Part shown: positions 24,588 through 32,832 of the stretch, one piece after another
How the letters are laid out: each line of letters starts with the position of its first letter
Position numbering within the stretch: the first letter of the stretch is position 1
Assembly (NCBI GenBank): GCA_004322275.1
Contig: SCTA01000032.1
Span: forward strand, 1 to 64,000
Origin: a bacterium
Lineage (GTDB): Bacteria > Desulfobacterota > Deferrisomatia > Deferrisomatales > BM512
Length of the DNA stretch: 64,000 nucleotides
Reading direction: 5' to 3'
Made by a program: the position numbers and the translations under genes
Notes under the pieces: model-generated
Told to the model about the DNA's origin: nothing
Database searches by the model: none
What the model saw: only the letters and a program-made list of their open reading frames with translations

Positions 24588-25058
24588 ATGAAGTTAACCG
24601 GAGTTGGTTCACGTTTGCTCGCCGGATTCGCACTTTTGTTTCTGGCCTTTTTTCTGGCGCTTTCGGAGTGCCGCGCGGCGGACAAGGTCGAGCCCGCGAA
24701 GAGCGGGGGGCCCGAATCCGTCAAGCTTGGCGACGCGGGCGACAAGATAGAAATCAACGACAACTTCTACTTCACCTGGGAGTTCGACAAGACTCCGGCG
24801 ATGGGGCCGCTCGTCCTCAAGATAAAGCTTTACGGGGCGGACAAAGAGAGGACGACGGCGCTCGTAATAAAAGGCTCTTCGGATATGCCCTCCATGCGCG
24901 GAGCCCACTACACGGGGGACCACCCCTTTAAAATCTCGAAAAAAGGCGACTATCTGCTCCCCGTCGATGTCGTCATGCCCGGAGACTGGGAGATACAGAT
25001 AATGTTCCTCTCCGGTGAGACGGTAATCTTCCGCGGGCATATCGACTTCGATGTCTAG
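24588..25058 (+). CDS. Exported YtkA-like beta-sandwich protein
   Basis: About 156 residues from ATG 24588 (two earlier in-frame starts at 24570 and 24579 lack as good a ribosome site; CGGAGA lies 10 bases before 24588). An N-terminal hydrophobic segment ending in CRAAD looks like a signal peptide. The mature part resembles the YtkA/FixH-like fold: a PxMGPLxL strand, DMPSMRGAHY, then PGDWEIQIMF and a final strand. Family members are linked to copper handling and cytochrome oxidase assembly in other bacteria, which would fit the NosL and multicopper oxidase genes here. That link is inferred. Confidence 0.68.
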   Translation: MKLTGVGSRLLAGFALLFLAFFLALSECRAADKVEPAKSGGPESVKLGDAGDKIEINDNFYFTWEFDKTPAMGPLVLKIKLYGADKERTTALVIKGSSDMPSMRGAHYTGDHPFKISKKGDYLLPVDVVMPGDWEIQIMFLSGETVIFRGHIDFDV

Positions 25059-25126
25059 TGTCCCATGCGGCTAGTCTCTTCCTGTATGGACGTCGCTTCA
25101 TCCCGATCCGCTTTGTCGTTCGTCGC

Positions 25127-25148
25127 CCGAATACAGCCGGGTATTCGG
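25127..25148. repeat. Short hairpin in leader of second barrel gene
   Basis: Arms CCGAATAC and GTATTCGG with loop AGCCGG, within a 147-base gap. The surrounding bases 25095-25180 resemble part of the inserted element near 40577-40650 (shared cgcttcatcccga and gtcgcccg-like phrases), so the gap may hold a repeat remnant. Confidence 0.4.
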
Positions 25149-25205
25149 ACTCCTCACTTCGCGCGGTTCCCGGCCCGCTTTTATGATGTATGGCAGGAGA
25201 TTTAA

Positions 25206-26285
25206 ATGGTCGAGAGACTGATTTTTCAACTTTTCAAACGACCGCCGAGCGGGCCGGATCGGGCGAATCGACGCCCATATTACCGGAAGCCACTAGTCGC
25301 ACGGGACACCAGGCGGCTGGTTTTATCCGTTCTCGGACTTATCGCCCTTTCGTCTCCCGCCGTGGCTTCGAGCTATCTCCTCTACGGCGAGGCCCAGATG
25401 GTGGGAGGCTACTCCTCCGACGCCGAGGAGGATATCTACTACTCCATGACCCAGGAAGAGATAATGCAAAAGCCCAGCGTGGGTTTCGATTATCTCGGCC
25501 GTTTCTCGGGGGAGGAGGGTGACTTCGCCACGGCGGCGCTTCAGGTGCGGCTGGCCTGGAACAAGGAGGGGGAGGACCGCTTCGAGCCCCAGGTCTACAA
25601 CGCCTACGTAAAGCTCAAATCCCACTTTACTGACCTCTGGATTGGGCACAACCGCCCGGCGCTCGGCATCTCCTCCTATTTCGACAGCCACGGCCTCTTG
25701 CTCCGCACGCTGGCGATGCAGGGGTTCGGCTTCGACCGCGACTGGGGGGCCGGGATATACCGGGACCTTGAATGGGGCAACGTTGCTGCCAGCCTGACGA
25801 CGGGGACGGGCGCTCCGATTTATCTTCGCGGCAATTACTTCGGAGCCGGAAGGGTTTCCTACGGCGTTCTGACCCGCGACAACCACAACGCGGGCATTTC
25901 GTTCGGTTTCGGCGAAACGCTGGAGACGATGGGCTACACGCTGCTGGATTCGGAGCCCAAACCGCTTCGTCTGGCGGCCTTCGACCTCACTGTCCTCGCC
26001 GACAATTTCGAGCACCGCCTGGACATGATCGCGGGCGAACTCTGGGACGAGAAGGCTTACGGCGTCTCCTGGCGCATCGGGCTTATTCTCGACGGCGAGG
26101 GGGCGTGGAAGGTCGAACTCCAGCCCGCCTGGCTCCTTACCGGCGGCGAAACCACCCGTCAGGCGTCGTTGTGCGTCTCGAACCAGACCACCGCCGATCT
26201 CACCCTTCGTGGAATGTACGTTTATGACGAGCTTACCGACGACAACAGATTTTTGGTGCAGGCTTATTACTATGCGCAACTCTAG
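25206..26285 (+). CDS. Probable outer-membrane beta-barrel protein
   Basis: 359 residues. The N-terminus has a long basic region and then a hydrophobic signal (about 37-55, ending AVASS). The mature chain is rich in alternating strands and aromatic residues (SYLLYGEAQMVGGY, DLWIGHNRPALGISSYF) and ends with the terminal strand FLVQAYYYAQL, a typical barrel C-terminus. ATG 25206 follows GGCAGGAGATTTAA. It overlaps the next gene by 14 bases, so it is part of the operon leading to the ABC transporter. Presumed role is an outer-membrane pore or scaffold; no substrate is evident. Confidence 0.7.
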   Translation: MVERLIFQLFKRPPSGPDRANRRPYYRKPLVARDTRRLVLSVLGLIALSSPAVASSYLLYGEAQMVGGYSSDAEEDIYYSMTQEEIMQKPSVGFDYLGRFSGEEGDFATAALQVRLAWNKEGEDRFEPQVYNAYVKLKSHFTDLWIGHNRPALGISSYFDSHGLLLRTLAMQGFGFDRDWGAGIYRDLEWGNVAASLTTGTGAPIYLRGNYFGAGRVSYGVLTRDNHNAGISFGFGETLETMGYTLLDSEPKPLRLAAFDLTVLADNFEHRLDMIAGELWDEKAYGVSWRIGLILDGEGAWKVELQPAWLLTGGETTRQASLCVSNQTTADLTLRGMYVYDELTDDNRFLVQAYYYAQL

Positions 26286-26955
26286 AGAATTGCTGAAAAG
26301 CTGCTGCGGGCTCCGTTTTCTGGTTGCGGCATTTCTTCTGCTTTTGTTTTTCAGCCCCGCGGCTTTCGCAGCCGTCGGCTGCGACCTGAACGATCCCGAC
26401 AGGGACGTGGCGAGGCTCTTCCCCGGTTCGACGGGCTACAAGACCTTTTACATGTCGATTGAGAAACTCGGGGGCGAAAAGCTCCTCGAAAAGATCGAAA
26501 AAAGGCTTGGAGACAAGTTCAAGGGGCTCTACGAGACCCCCGACGTTCCCTACACCATCTATGAGATATTTTCGGGCAAGGAAAAGGTGGGCTACATCCA
26601 CGGGGTCAACCACAAGGGGCAGTTCGGCGGGATACAGGTCTTTCTCGCTTTGGACCTGAATGGTTCGATAAAGAGCTTCTATATACAAAAGCTCACCAGC
26701 CGCTATGCGAAGGGGCTTCGCGACCCGGCCTTCGGTCAGAAATTCGCCGGGCTGAACCTGAACGATTTCTACCTCTACGACGTCGTCACCCACAAAGCCT
26801 CGGGCAAGGTCGCCGAGATTAAAAACCCCGAGCCCGAGGCGGAGACCGACTTTCGCGCCGCTCTTCGCGCCGTAAAGAAAAACCTGATTCTCATGGACGA
26901 ATTCGTACTCGGAAACCGTTTCGACAAAGATACCCCCAAGGAGTCCGCCCGATGA
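26272..26955 (+). CDS. Exported protein, possibly FMN-binding-like
   Basis: About 227 residues from ATG 26272, which overlaps the barrel stop; the longer frame from 26209 would lack a signal peptide. After the signal (cleavage near AFA-AVG) the chain contains an alpha/beta segment, GYIHGVNHKGQFGGIQVFLALDLNGSI, with later YAKGLRDPAFGQKFAGL. This recalls the FMN-binding domains of NosR/RnfG/NqrC, although the Thr flavin-attachment motif is not evident. Its stop overlaps the permease start (ATGA). Neighbouring ABC and NosL genes make a NosR-like redox role conceivable but unproven. Confidence 0.55.
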   Translation: MRNSRELLKSCCGLRFLVAAFLLLLFFSPAAFAAVGCDLNDPDRDVARLFPGSTGYKTFYMSIEKLGGEKLLEKIEKRLGDKFKGLYETPDVPYTIYEIFSGKEKVGYIHGVNHKGQFGGIQVFLALDLNGSIKSFYIQKLTSRYAKGLRDPAFGQKFAGLNLNDFYLYDVVTHKASGKVAEIKNPEPEAETDFRAALRAVKKNLILMDEFVLGNRFDKDTPKESAR

Positions 26956-28145
26956 TAGGAAGCGTTGAGATAGCCTATAAAAACCTCTGGCGGAAAAAGG
27001 CGCGAAGCCTTCTCACCATCTTGGGAATCGCCCTCTCCGGCTGGGTCCTCGTCAGCCTTTTCGGCTTCAACAGGGGATTCGAGGCGGCGCTGGCCCGCGA
27101 CATCGACAACATGGGGTTTCAGGTGCTGCTGACCGCAAAGGGTTGCCCCTACGAAGCCGCCACGATGATGCTCAAGGGGGGAACCGGCCTTCGCTACATG
27201 CAGGAGGACGCCATCGGGTCCGTGGCCGGGGAGCCCGAGGTCGACAAGACCACCCCGATGCTGATGCAGGCTGTCTTCGACCCCGACAAGGGTGAAAGCG
27301 GGGGAATAAACGCCTATCTCGGGGTGGATCCCAAAACCTTTCCCTCGATGAAGCCCTTTTTGCACTTCCAGAAGGGCGGGTGGTTCACCGGCGAGGACGT
27401 TCCCGAAGCGGTAATGGGCTACGAGGCGGCGGAACTCGAGCAGCGGGAGGTGGGAGATATGATTCTCATCCCCGAGAAGAACGCCGAGTTCAAGGTCGTG
27501 GGTATACTGAAGAGAACCGGGACGCAGGACGACGGAACGACCTTTCTGCCCCTCCGCACGGTCCAGAGACTTTTCCAGAAGGAGGGGCAACTGACCGCGC
27601 TGGGCATAAAGGTGAAGCCTGAAGCCGACCCGACCAAGCTGGAGGACAAACTCTACGCCCTTCCCGACGTCCAGGTGGTCAGCATGGCGCAGGTAAAGCA
27701 GACGATAATGGGGCTGGTCTCCACCGCGAAGGTGATGGTCCTTTCGATTGCGATTATCGCCGTCGCGATTGCGATGGTCGGCGTCATAAACACTATCCTC
27801 ATGTCCGTTCTCGAAAGGGTGCAGGAGATAGGGATTCTAAAGACGGTGGGAGCGATGCCCCGGGACATCTTCAAGCTCATCTGGATCGAGACCTTCATCC
27901 TGTGCTCAACGGGCGGAGTGCTCGGGATACTCTTCGCCCTCGCCCTTTCAAAGGTAACCGAGGTGCTCATAAGGGGAATACTTCCCTACGCTCCGAGCGG
28001 CGGGCTTGTCCAGATAGACGCGGTCCACGCCGGGGTAACCCTCGCCGCGATTGTCGTCATCGGCCTTTTGAGCGGGCTTTACCCGGCATGGAGGGCGGGA
28101 AGGGTCAGGCCGCTCGAAGCCATAAGAAGCGAGGCGGGAAGATGA
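26952..28145 (+). CDS. ABC transporter permease (MacB/FtsX/LolC-type)
   Basis: 397 residues. One N-terminal transmembrane segment (about 18-40), then a large extracytoplasmic MacB-like domain, then three C-terminal membrane segments (about 260-285, 310-340, 355-380) with the conserved RVQEIGILKTVGAMPRDI stretch that couples to the ATPase. This topology marks mechanotransmitting exporters rather than classical importers. Start and stop both overlap neighbours by ATGA, so it is translationally coupled to the upstream exported protein and the downstream ATPase. Substrate is unknown; lipoprotein or cytochrome handling is possible given the locus. Confidence 0.87.
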   Translation: MIGSVEIAYKNLWRKKARSLLTILGIALSGWVLVSLFGFNRGFEAALARDIDNMGFQVLLTAKGCPYEAATMMLKGGTGLRYMQEDAIGSVAGEPEVDKTTPMLMQAVFDPDKGESGGINAYLGVDPKTFPSMKPFLHFQKGGWFTGEDVPEAVMGYEAAELEQREVGDMILIPEKNAEFKVVGILKRTGTQDDGTTFLPLRTVQRLFQKEGQLTALGIKVKPEADPTKLEDKLYALPDVQVVSMAQVKQTIMGLVSTAKVMVLSIAIIAVAIAMVGVINTILMSVLERVQEIGILKTVGAMPRDIFKLIWIETFILCSTGGVLGILFALALSKVTEVLIRGILPYAPSGGLVQIDAVHAGVTLAAIVVIGLLSGLYPAWRAGRVRPLEAIRSEAGR

Positions 28146-28846
28146 TCTGCTCCAGATATTCACTTGAGGCGAAGGGCCTGACCAAGACTTACCGCAGAGG
28201 CAGCGAGGAGGTCTACGCCGTCCGCGATGTCACCCTGCAGATAAAAAGAGGGGAGTTCGTCTCCTTCGTAGGGCCTTCCGGCTCGGGCAAGACCACGCTC
28301 ATCAACCTTCTCGGCTGTCTCGACAACCCCTCCGGCGGGGAGCTGGCGCTCTCGGGGAAGACCATATTCAGCCTTCCCGGACGCCTCTCCGAGAGCGATC
28401 TTACCCTGATACGGCGCGAGGTCTTCGGGTACATCTTCCAGAATTTCTATCTCATACCGACCCTTACCGTCTGGGAAAACGTCATCCTGCCGCTCACCTT
28501 CTACCGCAAGCCCGGAGTCGAGGACAGGGCCGCCCGCCTTCTGGAAGTTCTCGGCATCGACCACCGCAAAAACCACCTTCCCGACCAGATTTCCGGCGGA
28601 GAGATGCAGAGGGTGGCGATAGCGCGCGCGCTGGTGAACGATCCGGAGATACTCATGGCGGACGAGCCCACCGGGAACCTGGACACAAAGCGCTCGCTGG
28701 AAATAGGTCAGGTCCTGAAGGACCTCAACGTCAACCAGGGGCTTACCGTGGTGATGGTCACCCATAACCCCGAGATAGCGAAGATGGCGGACCGGATAGT
28801 TGAAATGAAGGACGGGCAGATATGCTCGTGTGAACAGGAAGTGTAG
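28142..28846 (+). CDS. ABC transporter ATP-binding protein (MacB/LolD-type)
   Basis: 234 residues. ATG 28142 overlaps the permease stop (ATGA) and is preferred over longer in-frame starts that lie deep in the permease gene. It has Walker [10 protein letters not shown], a Q-loop in [10 protein letters not shown], the signature [15 protein letters not shown], Walker [13 protein letters not shown] and switch VTHNPE. It powers the neighbouring permease at the inner membrane. Confidence 0.92.
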   Translation: MICSRYSLEAKGLTKTYRRGSEEVYAVRDVTLQIKRGEFVSFVGPSGSGKTTLINLLGCLDNPSGGELALSGKTIFSLPGRLSESDLTLIRREVFGYIFQNFYLIPTLTVWENVILPLTFYRKPGVEDRAARLLEVLGIDHRKNHLPDQISGGEMQRVAIARALVNDPEILMADEPTGNLDTKRSLEIGQVLKDLNVNQGLTVVMVTHNPEIAKMADRIVEMKDGQICSCEQEV

Positions 28847-28879
28847 CCTTTCGGCCAAAACCCAGGGAGAAAAAGACAC

Positions 28880-29389
28880 ATGAAAATCTCACGGCTTTTA
28901 GGAATCGTACTGATTTTATTTTCGGCCTCTTTCGCGCTGGCCGAGGGCCGCCCCGACATCGAAAAGGGGCCCTCCTGCGAACTTTGCGAGATGAGCCGGG
29001 ATAAGTTCTCTCACAGCAGGGCGGTCATCGAGTGGGAGGACGGCACCGAAACGTCTCTTTGCAGCCTCAACTGCGTTGCCGCGAAACTTGATCCCGCGCC
29101 CGCGCTGAAGGTAAAGAGGATCATGGTGGCCGACTACGATACGAAGGAACTGGTCGATGCGAGCAAGGCTTTTTGGGTAGCCGGCGGCAGCGAAAGAGGG
29201 GTAATGACCAAAGAGCCCAAGTGGGCCTTCGCCTCCGACGAGGGCGCTGATAACTTCATAAAAAGTCATGGCGGCGAGAAGATAACTTACGAAGAAGCCA
29301 TGAAAAGGGCCATGCAGGACATAAAGAGAAGAATGCAGAAGAAGCCCGAGTCATCGTCCATGGAAAAGATGGAGCCGATGAACCGGTAA
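28880..29389 (+). CDS. nosL: NosL-family copper-binding protein
   Basis: 169 residues with a cleavable signal (ends ALAEG). The conserved N-terminal metal site CELCEMSR (Cys33, Cys36, Met38) is followed by LCSLNC and the NosL core (VADYDTKELVDASKAFWVAGG, then PKWAFASDEGADNF). NosL proteins bind copper(I) in the periplasm and in denitrifiers help load nitrous-oxide reductase. Here no nosZ is present, so it more likely serves the multicopper oxidase or another copper enzyme. A polar Lys/Met-rich tail extends past the usual domain. It lies 33 bases after the ABC ATPase, probably last in the operon. Confidence 0.82.
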   Translation: MKISRLLGIVLILFSASFALAEGRPDIEKGPSCELCEMSRDKFSHSRAVIEWEDGTETSLCSLNCVAAKLDPAPALKVKRIMVADYDTKELVDASKAFWVAGGSERGVMTKEPKWAFASDEGADNFIKSHGGEKITYEEAMKRAMQDIKRRMQKKPESSSMEKMEPMNR

Positions 29390-29448
29390 CCGTTAAATCT
29401 CCGGACGTTGCGCCGCTTCCCCGCGAGGCGGCGCGACGGCAGGGTCGT

Positions 29449-30195
29449 CTAGCTGTTGTTTTCCGCCAGGGAAATTTTAATAGCTTCGAGCTCTTCGTTA
29501 AGGCCGCCCAGCAGTTCGCCGACGCCGTCGAGGCGCGAACCGGCCGCCAGCGCCTCGATCTGGCGGGCGATATCCCTTGCCCTGTCGAAGCCGAAGACGG
29601 CAAGCGCCCCCGCCATCCTGTGCGACCAGAACTCCACCTGCTCGCAATCGCCCTCTGAAAAGGACTTGCAAGCCTCTTTGTGCCCTTCGCTCATGCTGCT
29701 TATGAGAGTCACCACGAGTTCGCGTTTTTTTCGTTTGCGGTCCATCATATCCGACAGAATTTTCTGGGCCGAGTCCTGCAAAGGCGGCCTGAGCCCGGTT
29801 GAATGCCATCTTTCGATTACCGAGTAAAGGTCTTGCGCCGCCACGGGCTTCGCTATCCAGTCGTCCATGCCCGCGACGCTGAATTTTTCCACTCCCGTCT
29901 TGTGGCCGTGGGCGGTGTGGCCGATTATGGGCACATGGCCACCGGTTTTGGCTTCCAGCTCCCGTATCCGCCTGGTGGTTTCAAAGCCGTCCATCCCCGG
30001 CATCTGCACGTCCATCAAGATGAGGTCGAAGCACTCCCTGGCGTGGGCCTCCAGAGCAGTCTTCCCGTCGGTGACCGCCGTCGCGCCCCAGCCCCTTTCG
30101 AGGAGGCAGGCGGCCGTAGCCTCGCGCACGGCCGGCTCGTCGTCGACTACAAGGACTCTTAGCCCAATAGGGGCTTGAGAAGTATCCAGCTTCAT
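29449..30195 (-). CDS. Response regulator receiver fused to HPt domain
   Basis: 248 residues with no DNA-binding domain. The receiver (about 12-130) has DD at 18-19, phospho-acceptor Asp62 in LMDVQMPGMDGF, and Lys116 in AKPV. The C-terminal half is a histidine phosphotransfer domain with the likely phospho-His192 in WSHRMAGALAVFG. The same chain can therefore both accept phosphate on Asp and pass it through His, as the detached C-terminal part of a hybrid kinase would. No kinase is adjacent. Start ATG 30195; transcribed convergently with the cytochrome locus. Confidence 0.88.
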   Translation of the reverse strand: MKLDTSQAPIGLRVLVVDDEPAVREATAACLLERGWGATAVTDGKTALEAHARECFDLILMDVQMPGMDGFETTRRIRELEAKTGGHVPIIGHTAHGHKTGVEKFSVAGMDDWIAKPVAAQDLYSVIERWHSTGLRPPLQDSAQKILSDMMDRKRKKRELVVTLISSMSEGHKEACKSFSEGDCEQVEFWSHRMAGALAVFGFDRARDIARQIEALAAGSRLDGVGELLGGLNEELEAIKISLAENNS

Positions 30196-30390
30196 GGCCG
30201 GCTCTCCATAGAAAACAGCTTCCGAATGTGGGGATTTCGGGTTGCCGCTGAAGGAAATATTCCTGGAAAAATATACTCCTTACCGAAGCCCTCCCGCAAC
30301 ACGAATAAAACAAATTTTACTTCGCAGCGGCTGATTTTTTTTGCCTGCGCCGCGAAGGGCGCATACCCCCCGCAGGCTTACGATATAAAA

Positions 30391-30414
30391 AAAACGGCCT
30401 CCAGAGAGGCCGTT
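30391..30414 (-). terminator. Terminator of the 30442-30861 gene
   Basis: On the minus strand, AACGGCCT pairs with AGGCCGTT (30407-30414 with 30393-30400) and is followed by a T-run. It lies just after the stop of the unknown gene. Confidence 0.8.
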
Positions 30415-30441
30415 GCAGTAAGCGTCCGCGCTGTATGGAGA

Positions 30442-30861
30442 TCAGTCCCTTCCCAGTAAGCCGAACTGACCCGTAACAGTGTTCGAGTTTCCGGTTGCGC
30501 CTCTCGTGACGAACGGGGTCAAAGAAACGTGCGCGTAAATCTCATCCGCATTTGCCCTTACAAAGGGGAGGACCAAAATATCCTTGTCTTCGTCCAGCGT
30601 CGACCTGCTTACCGAAACTGTCACTGTCCTGGAGACAGAGGCGGTGTCTGCGCGCACGCAAGCATTTTTAAGGGTGGCAAGGTCGGAATCCGCGCCCCCC
30701 TCAGGTACATCGCTGGCGCGAAGAATGACTTTTTCGACAAAAGCGCTTTTGGCGGTTACCTCGCACGAGGTGAAATAAATGGTGTAGGAGACGGTGACCT
30801 GACGGCTTGCCCCGCCAGTTCCTGTAACTACGGCAAGGCTTACGTTTGAAATGTTAGCCAT
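30442..30861 (-). CDS. Unrecognised beta-rich protein
   Basis: 139 residues from ATG 30861, which follows AAAGGAGTAAAC on the minus strand; a longer frame to 30954 has no ribosome site. The protein is rich in Val, Thr, Ser and Ala with alternating strand-like segments (VSLAVVTGTGGASRQVTVSYTI; TASVSRTVTVSVSRSTL), contains two cysteines, and has no signal peptide, membrane span or known catalytic motif that I recognise. It has its own terminator and an AT-rich upstream region. A structural or binding role (for instance phage- or tail-like beta protein) would be a guess. Confidence 0.65.
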   Translation of the reverse strand: MANISNVSLAVVTGTGGASRQVTVSYTIYFTSCEVTAKSAFVEKVILRASDVPEGGADSDLATLKNACVRADTASVSRTVTVSVSRSTLDEDKDILVLPFVRANADEIYAHVSLTPFVTRGATGNSNTVTGQFGLLGRD

Positions 30862-31371
30862 GTTTACTCCTTTCGTGATTTTTGAGGTGAGAAGCAGTTT
30901 TGTTTCCGAAGCGGACGCAAGTAAATGGGAGAATGCAGCTTGGCAAAAAAACAATTAAATAGTCTGCCGACCGTATTGTTATAAGGTTTAGTCTTTTATT
31001 TTAAATAATTAATATTTAAATATAATATATTATAATTAAAAAGTATAATTCTTATGCGTAGACCATAGCATCGGCATTCTGAATGTAAAGATGCAAAAGT
31101 AGAATGTATCCAAATGCAAAAAAAACCCGCGACTTGGTTTTAATCAAAGGTGTGTGAATCGGTCACCGGGAGCTTTGCCTTTATCTCTGGCCCTTTGGCC
31201 TTTAGGAGAGGCATTTCAGTTTTGAAAAAAGGCGGACCGAAGGGTTGCGCGCCGGGCGCTTGAGAGCGGTGGAAGGCAGGGCCCGAAATTTTTCTGCGGG
31301 TTAATGGAGTGACTTTGCGGATGATTTGGGTAAAATATGCGGCATAACATCGTTCCCGAAAGGTTGCGTGT
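30862..31371. other. AT-rich non-coding stretch
   Basis: Bases 30955-31110 are strikingly A+T rich (runs such as aaataattaatatttaaatataatatattat) inside G+C-rich DNA. It presumably holds promoters for the minus-strand unknown gene and the plus-strand lipocalin gene. The minus-strand frame 31140-31556 overlaps the lipocalin start and has no support. I see no RNA gene. Confidence 0.5.
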
Positions 31372-31926
31372 TTGAAAAACCTCCGCAGGTCAATTTTCGT
31401 AGCGTTTGTCATTCTGGTTATTTCCGGCGCCGCCCTGGCGTTTCTTCCGATACCCTCTATCTTCAACGCTCCGCCGGAGAACCCGCCCGAGGTCGTAAAG
31501 TACGTAGATCTGAAGAGGTTTTCCGGCCTCTGGTACGAAATAGCCCGCTTTCCCAATCCCTATCAGGAGGGGTGCATAAATTCCCGCGCCTCTTACACCG
31601 TCAACCCCGACGGCACCGTGGAGGTTAGCAATCTGTGCGACGTGCACGGGGAGGAGAAGAGCCTTACGGGAAGCGCGGTCGTGGAAGACCCGGCAACCAA
31701 CGCCAAGCTCAAGGTCACCTTCCTCTGGCCGCTGACCGGCGACTACTGGATCGTGGTCCTTGACAGGGATTACAAGTACGCCGTCATTTCGGAGCCGGGT
31801 AGGGAAAAACTCTGGATTCTGGCCAGGGAAAAGACTCTGCCGGAGAGGGCCTACAAGGACATAATCAAAAAGCTCACCGCCAACGGTTACGATACCTCCC
31901 GCTTGATTAAAACCACCCATAAGTAA
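31372..31926 (+). CDS. blc: Bacterial lipocalin (Blc-like)
   Basis: 184 residues. The N-terminal hydrophobic segment (7-25) looks like an uncleaved anchor or signal without a lipobox Cys. The lipocalin core follows: FSGLWYEIARFPNPYQEGC (GxW motif), ASYTVNPDGTVEVSNLC, then FLWPLTGDYWIVVLD and a C-terminal helix. Blc-type lipocalins bind lysophospholipids or fatty acids at the envelope and respond to membrane stress. Start is TTG 31372 with only a weak ribosome site (CGAAAGG), so the start is less sure than the family. Confidence 0.87.
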   Translation: MKNLRRSIFVAFVILVISGAALAFLPIPSIFNAPPENPPEVVKYVDLKRFSGLWYEIARFPNPYQEGCINSRASYTVNPDGTVEVSNLCDVHGEEKSLTGSAVVEDPATNAKLKVTFLWPLTGDYWIVVLDRDYKYAVISEPGREKLWILAREKTLPERAYKDIIKKLTANGYDTSRLIKTTHK

Positions 31927-32104
31927 GCTCTTTCTCTTTCCTGCGGGCCGGGAACGAAGCGCCCGCCATTGCTACAATTGTGTGTTTCGACAATTCAAAA
32001 AATACAAAAATGACGTAAGAAGCCACCAAATCTACTAAAAAGTGAAATTAACTTTCCGGGCCGTTTCGCGCGCAATGGCTGATAAAACAATGGGTTGCGG
32101 CTAT

Positions 32105-32121
32105 TGGGCACGACTCTTGAA
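32105..32121 (+). promoter_or_regulatory. Weak sigma-54-like element before mod-nifV-nifA
   Basis: TGGGCAC-GACTC-TTGAA resembles the -24/-12 consensus but has A instead of the near-invariant C at -12. It lies 55 bases before modB. Nitrogen-fixation context makes it worth noting; the mismatch keeps confidence low. Confidence 0.25.
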
Positions 32122-32174
32122 ATAGTGATGGGTGTGGGTACGTTCGTATTTTGAAACAGCCGGAGATTTTTTAA

Positions 32175-32831
32175 ATGCTGGACGCGGTCTGGAGGACGGT
32201 ATTCGTGGCGGCGGCGGCGGTCTTTCTGACCCTGCTGGTCGCAACCCCTCTGGCCTATCGCGTCAGCAGGTGGAAAAGCAAGGGGCGCCGCTTCGTGGAC
32301 GCTCTCCTGTCGGTGCCGATGGTCCTGCCGCCCACCGTCGTCGGTTTCGCGCTCCTGTGGTCGCTGGGGAGAAGGGGGCCCGCAGGAAAGATTATCTTTC
32401 AGCTTACCGGGTCGTCGCTTGTCTTCACCGTCTGGGCGGCAGTCATCGCGGCTTCGGTAGTCTCCTTTCCGATTCTCTACCGCTCCGCCCGCACCGCCTT
32501 CGACAAGGTGAATCCCCGGCTGGAGGACGTGGCCCGCACCCTCGGCGTCAGCGAGGCCGAGCTTTTCTGGCGCGTTTCCTTTCCGCTGGCGCGGCGGGGA
32601 ATCGTTGCCGGAGCCGTCCTCGGTACGGCGCGGGCGATGGGCGAATTCGGCGCGACCCTCATGGTCGCGGGAAACATACCGGGGCTCACCCAGACCCTGC
32701 CGCTGGCCATCTACGAGGCGGTGCAGGGCGGGCGGGATATGGAGGCGCTGGGCCTCAGCGCCCTTATCGCCGCCGTGGGAATGGCGATGCTGCTGCTGGT
32801 AGATCAGCTCGAAACGAAGGAGACCCACTGA
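32175..32831 (+). CDS. modB: Molybdate ABC transporter permease
   Basis: 218 residues with five hydrophobic segments and the binding-protein-dependent permease EAA-type loop (DVARTLGVSEAELFWRVSFPLARRGI). The segment MVLPPTVVGFALL and overall length match ModB. It forms the inner-membrane channel for molybdate (or tungstate). It begins the cluster modB-modA-modC-nifV-nifA; the usual order modABC is changed. Stop 32831 is one base before modA. Confidence 0.88.
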   Translation: MLDAVWRTVFVAAAAVFLTLLVATPLAYRVSRWKSKGRRFVDALLSVPMVLPPTVVGFALLWSLGRRGPAGKIIFQLTGSSLVFTVWAAVIAASVVSFPILYRSARTAFDKVNPRLEDVARTLGVSEAELFWRVSFPLARRGIVAGAVLGTARAMGEFGATLMVAGNIPGLTQTLPLAIYEAVQGGRDMEALGLSALIAAVGMAMLLLVDQLETKETH

Positions 32832-32832
32832 G

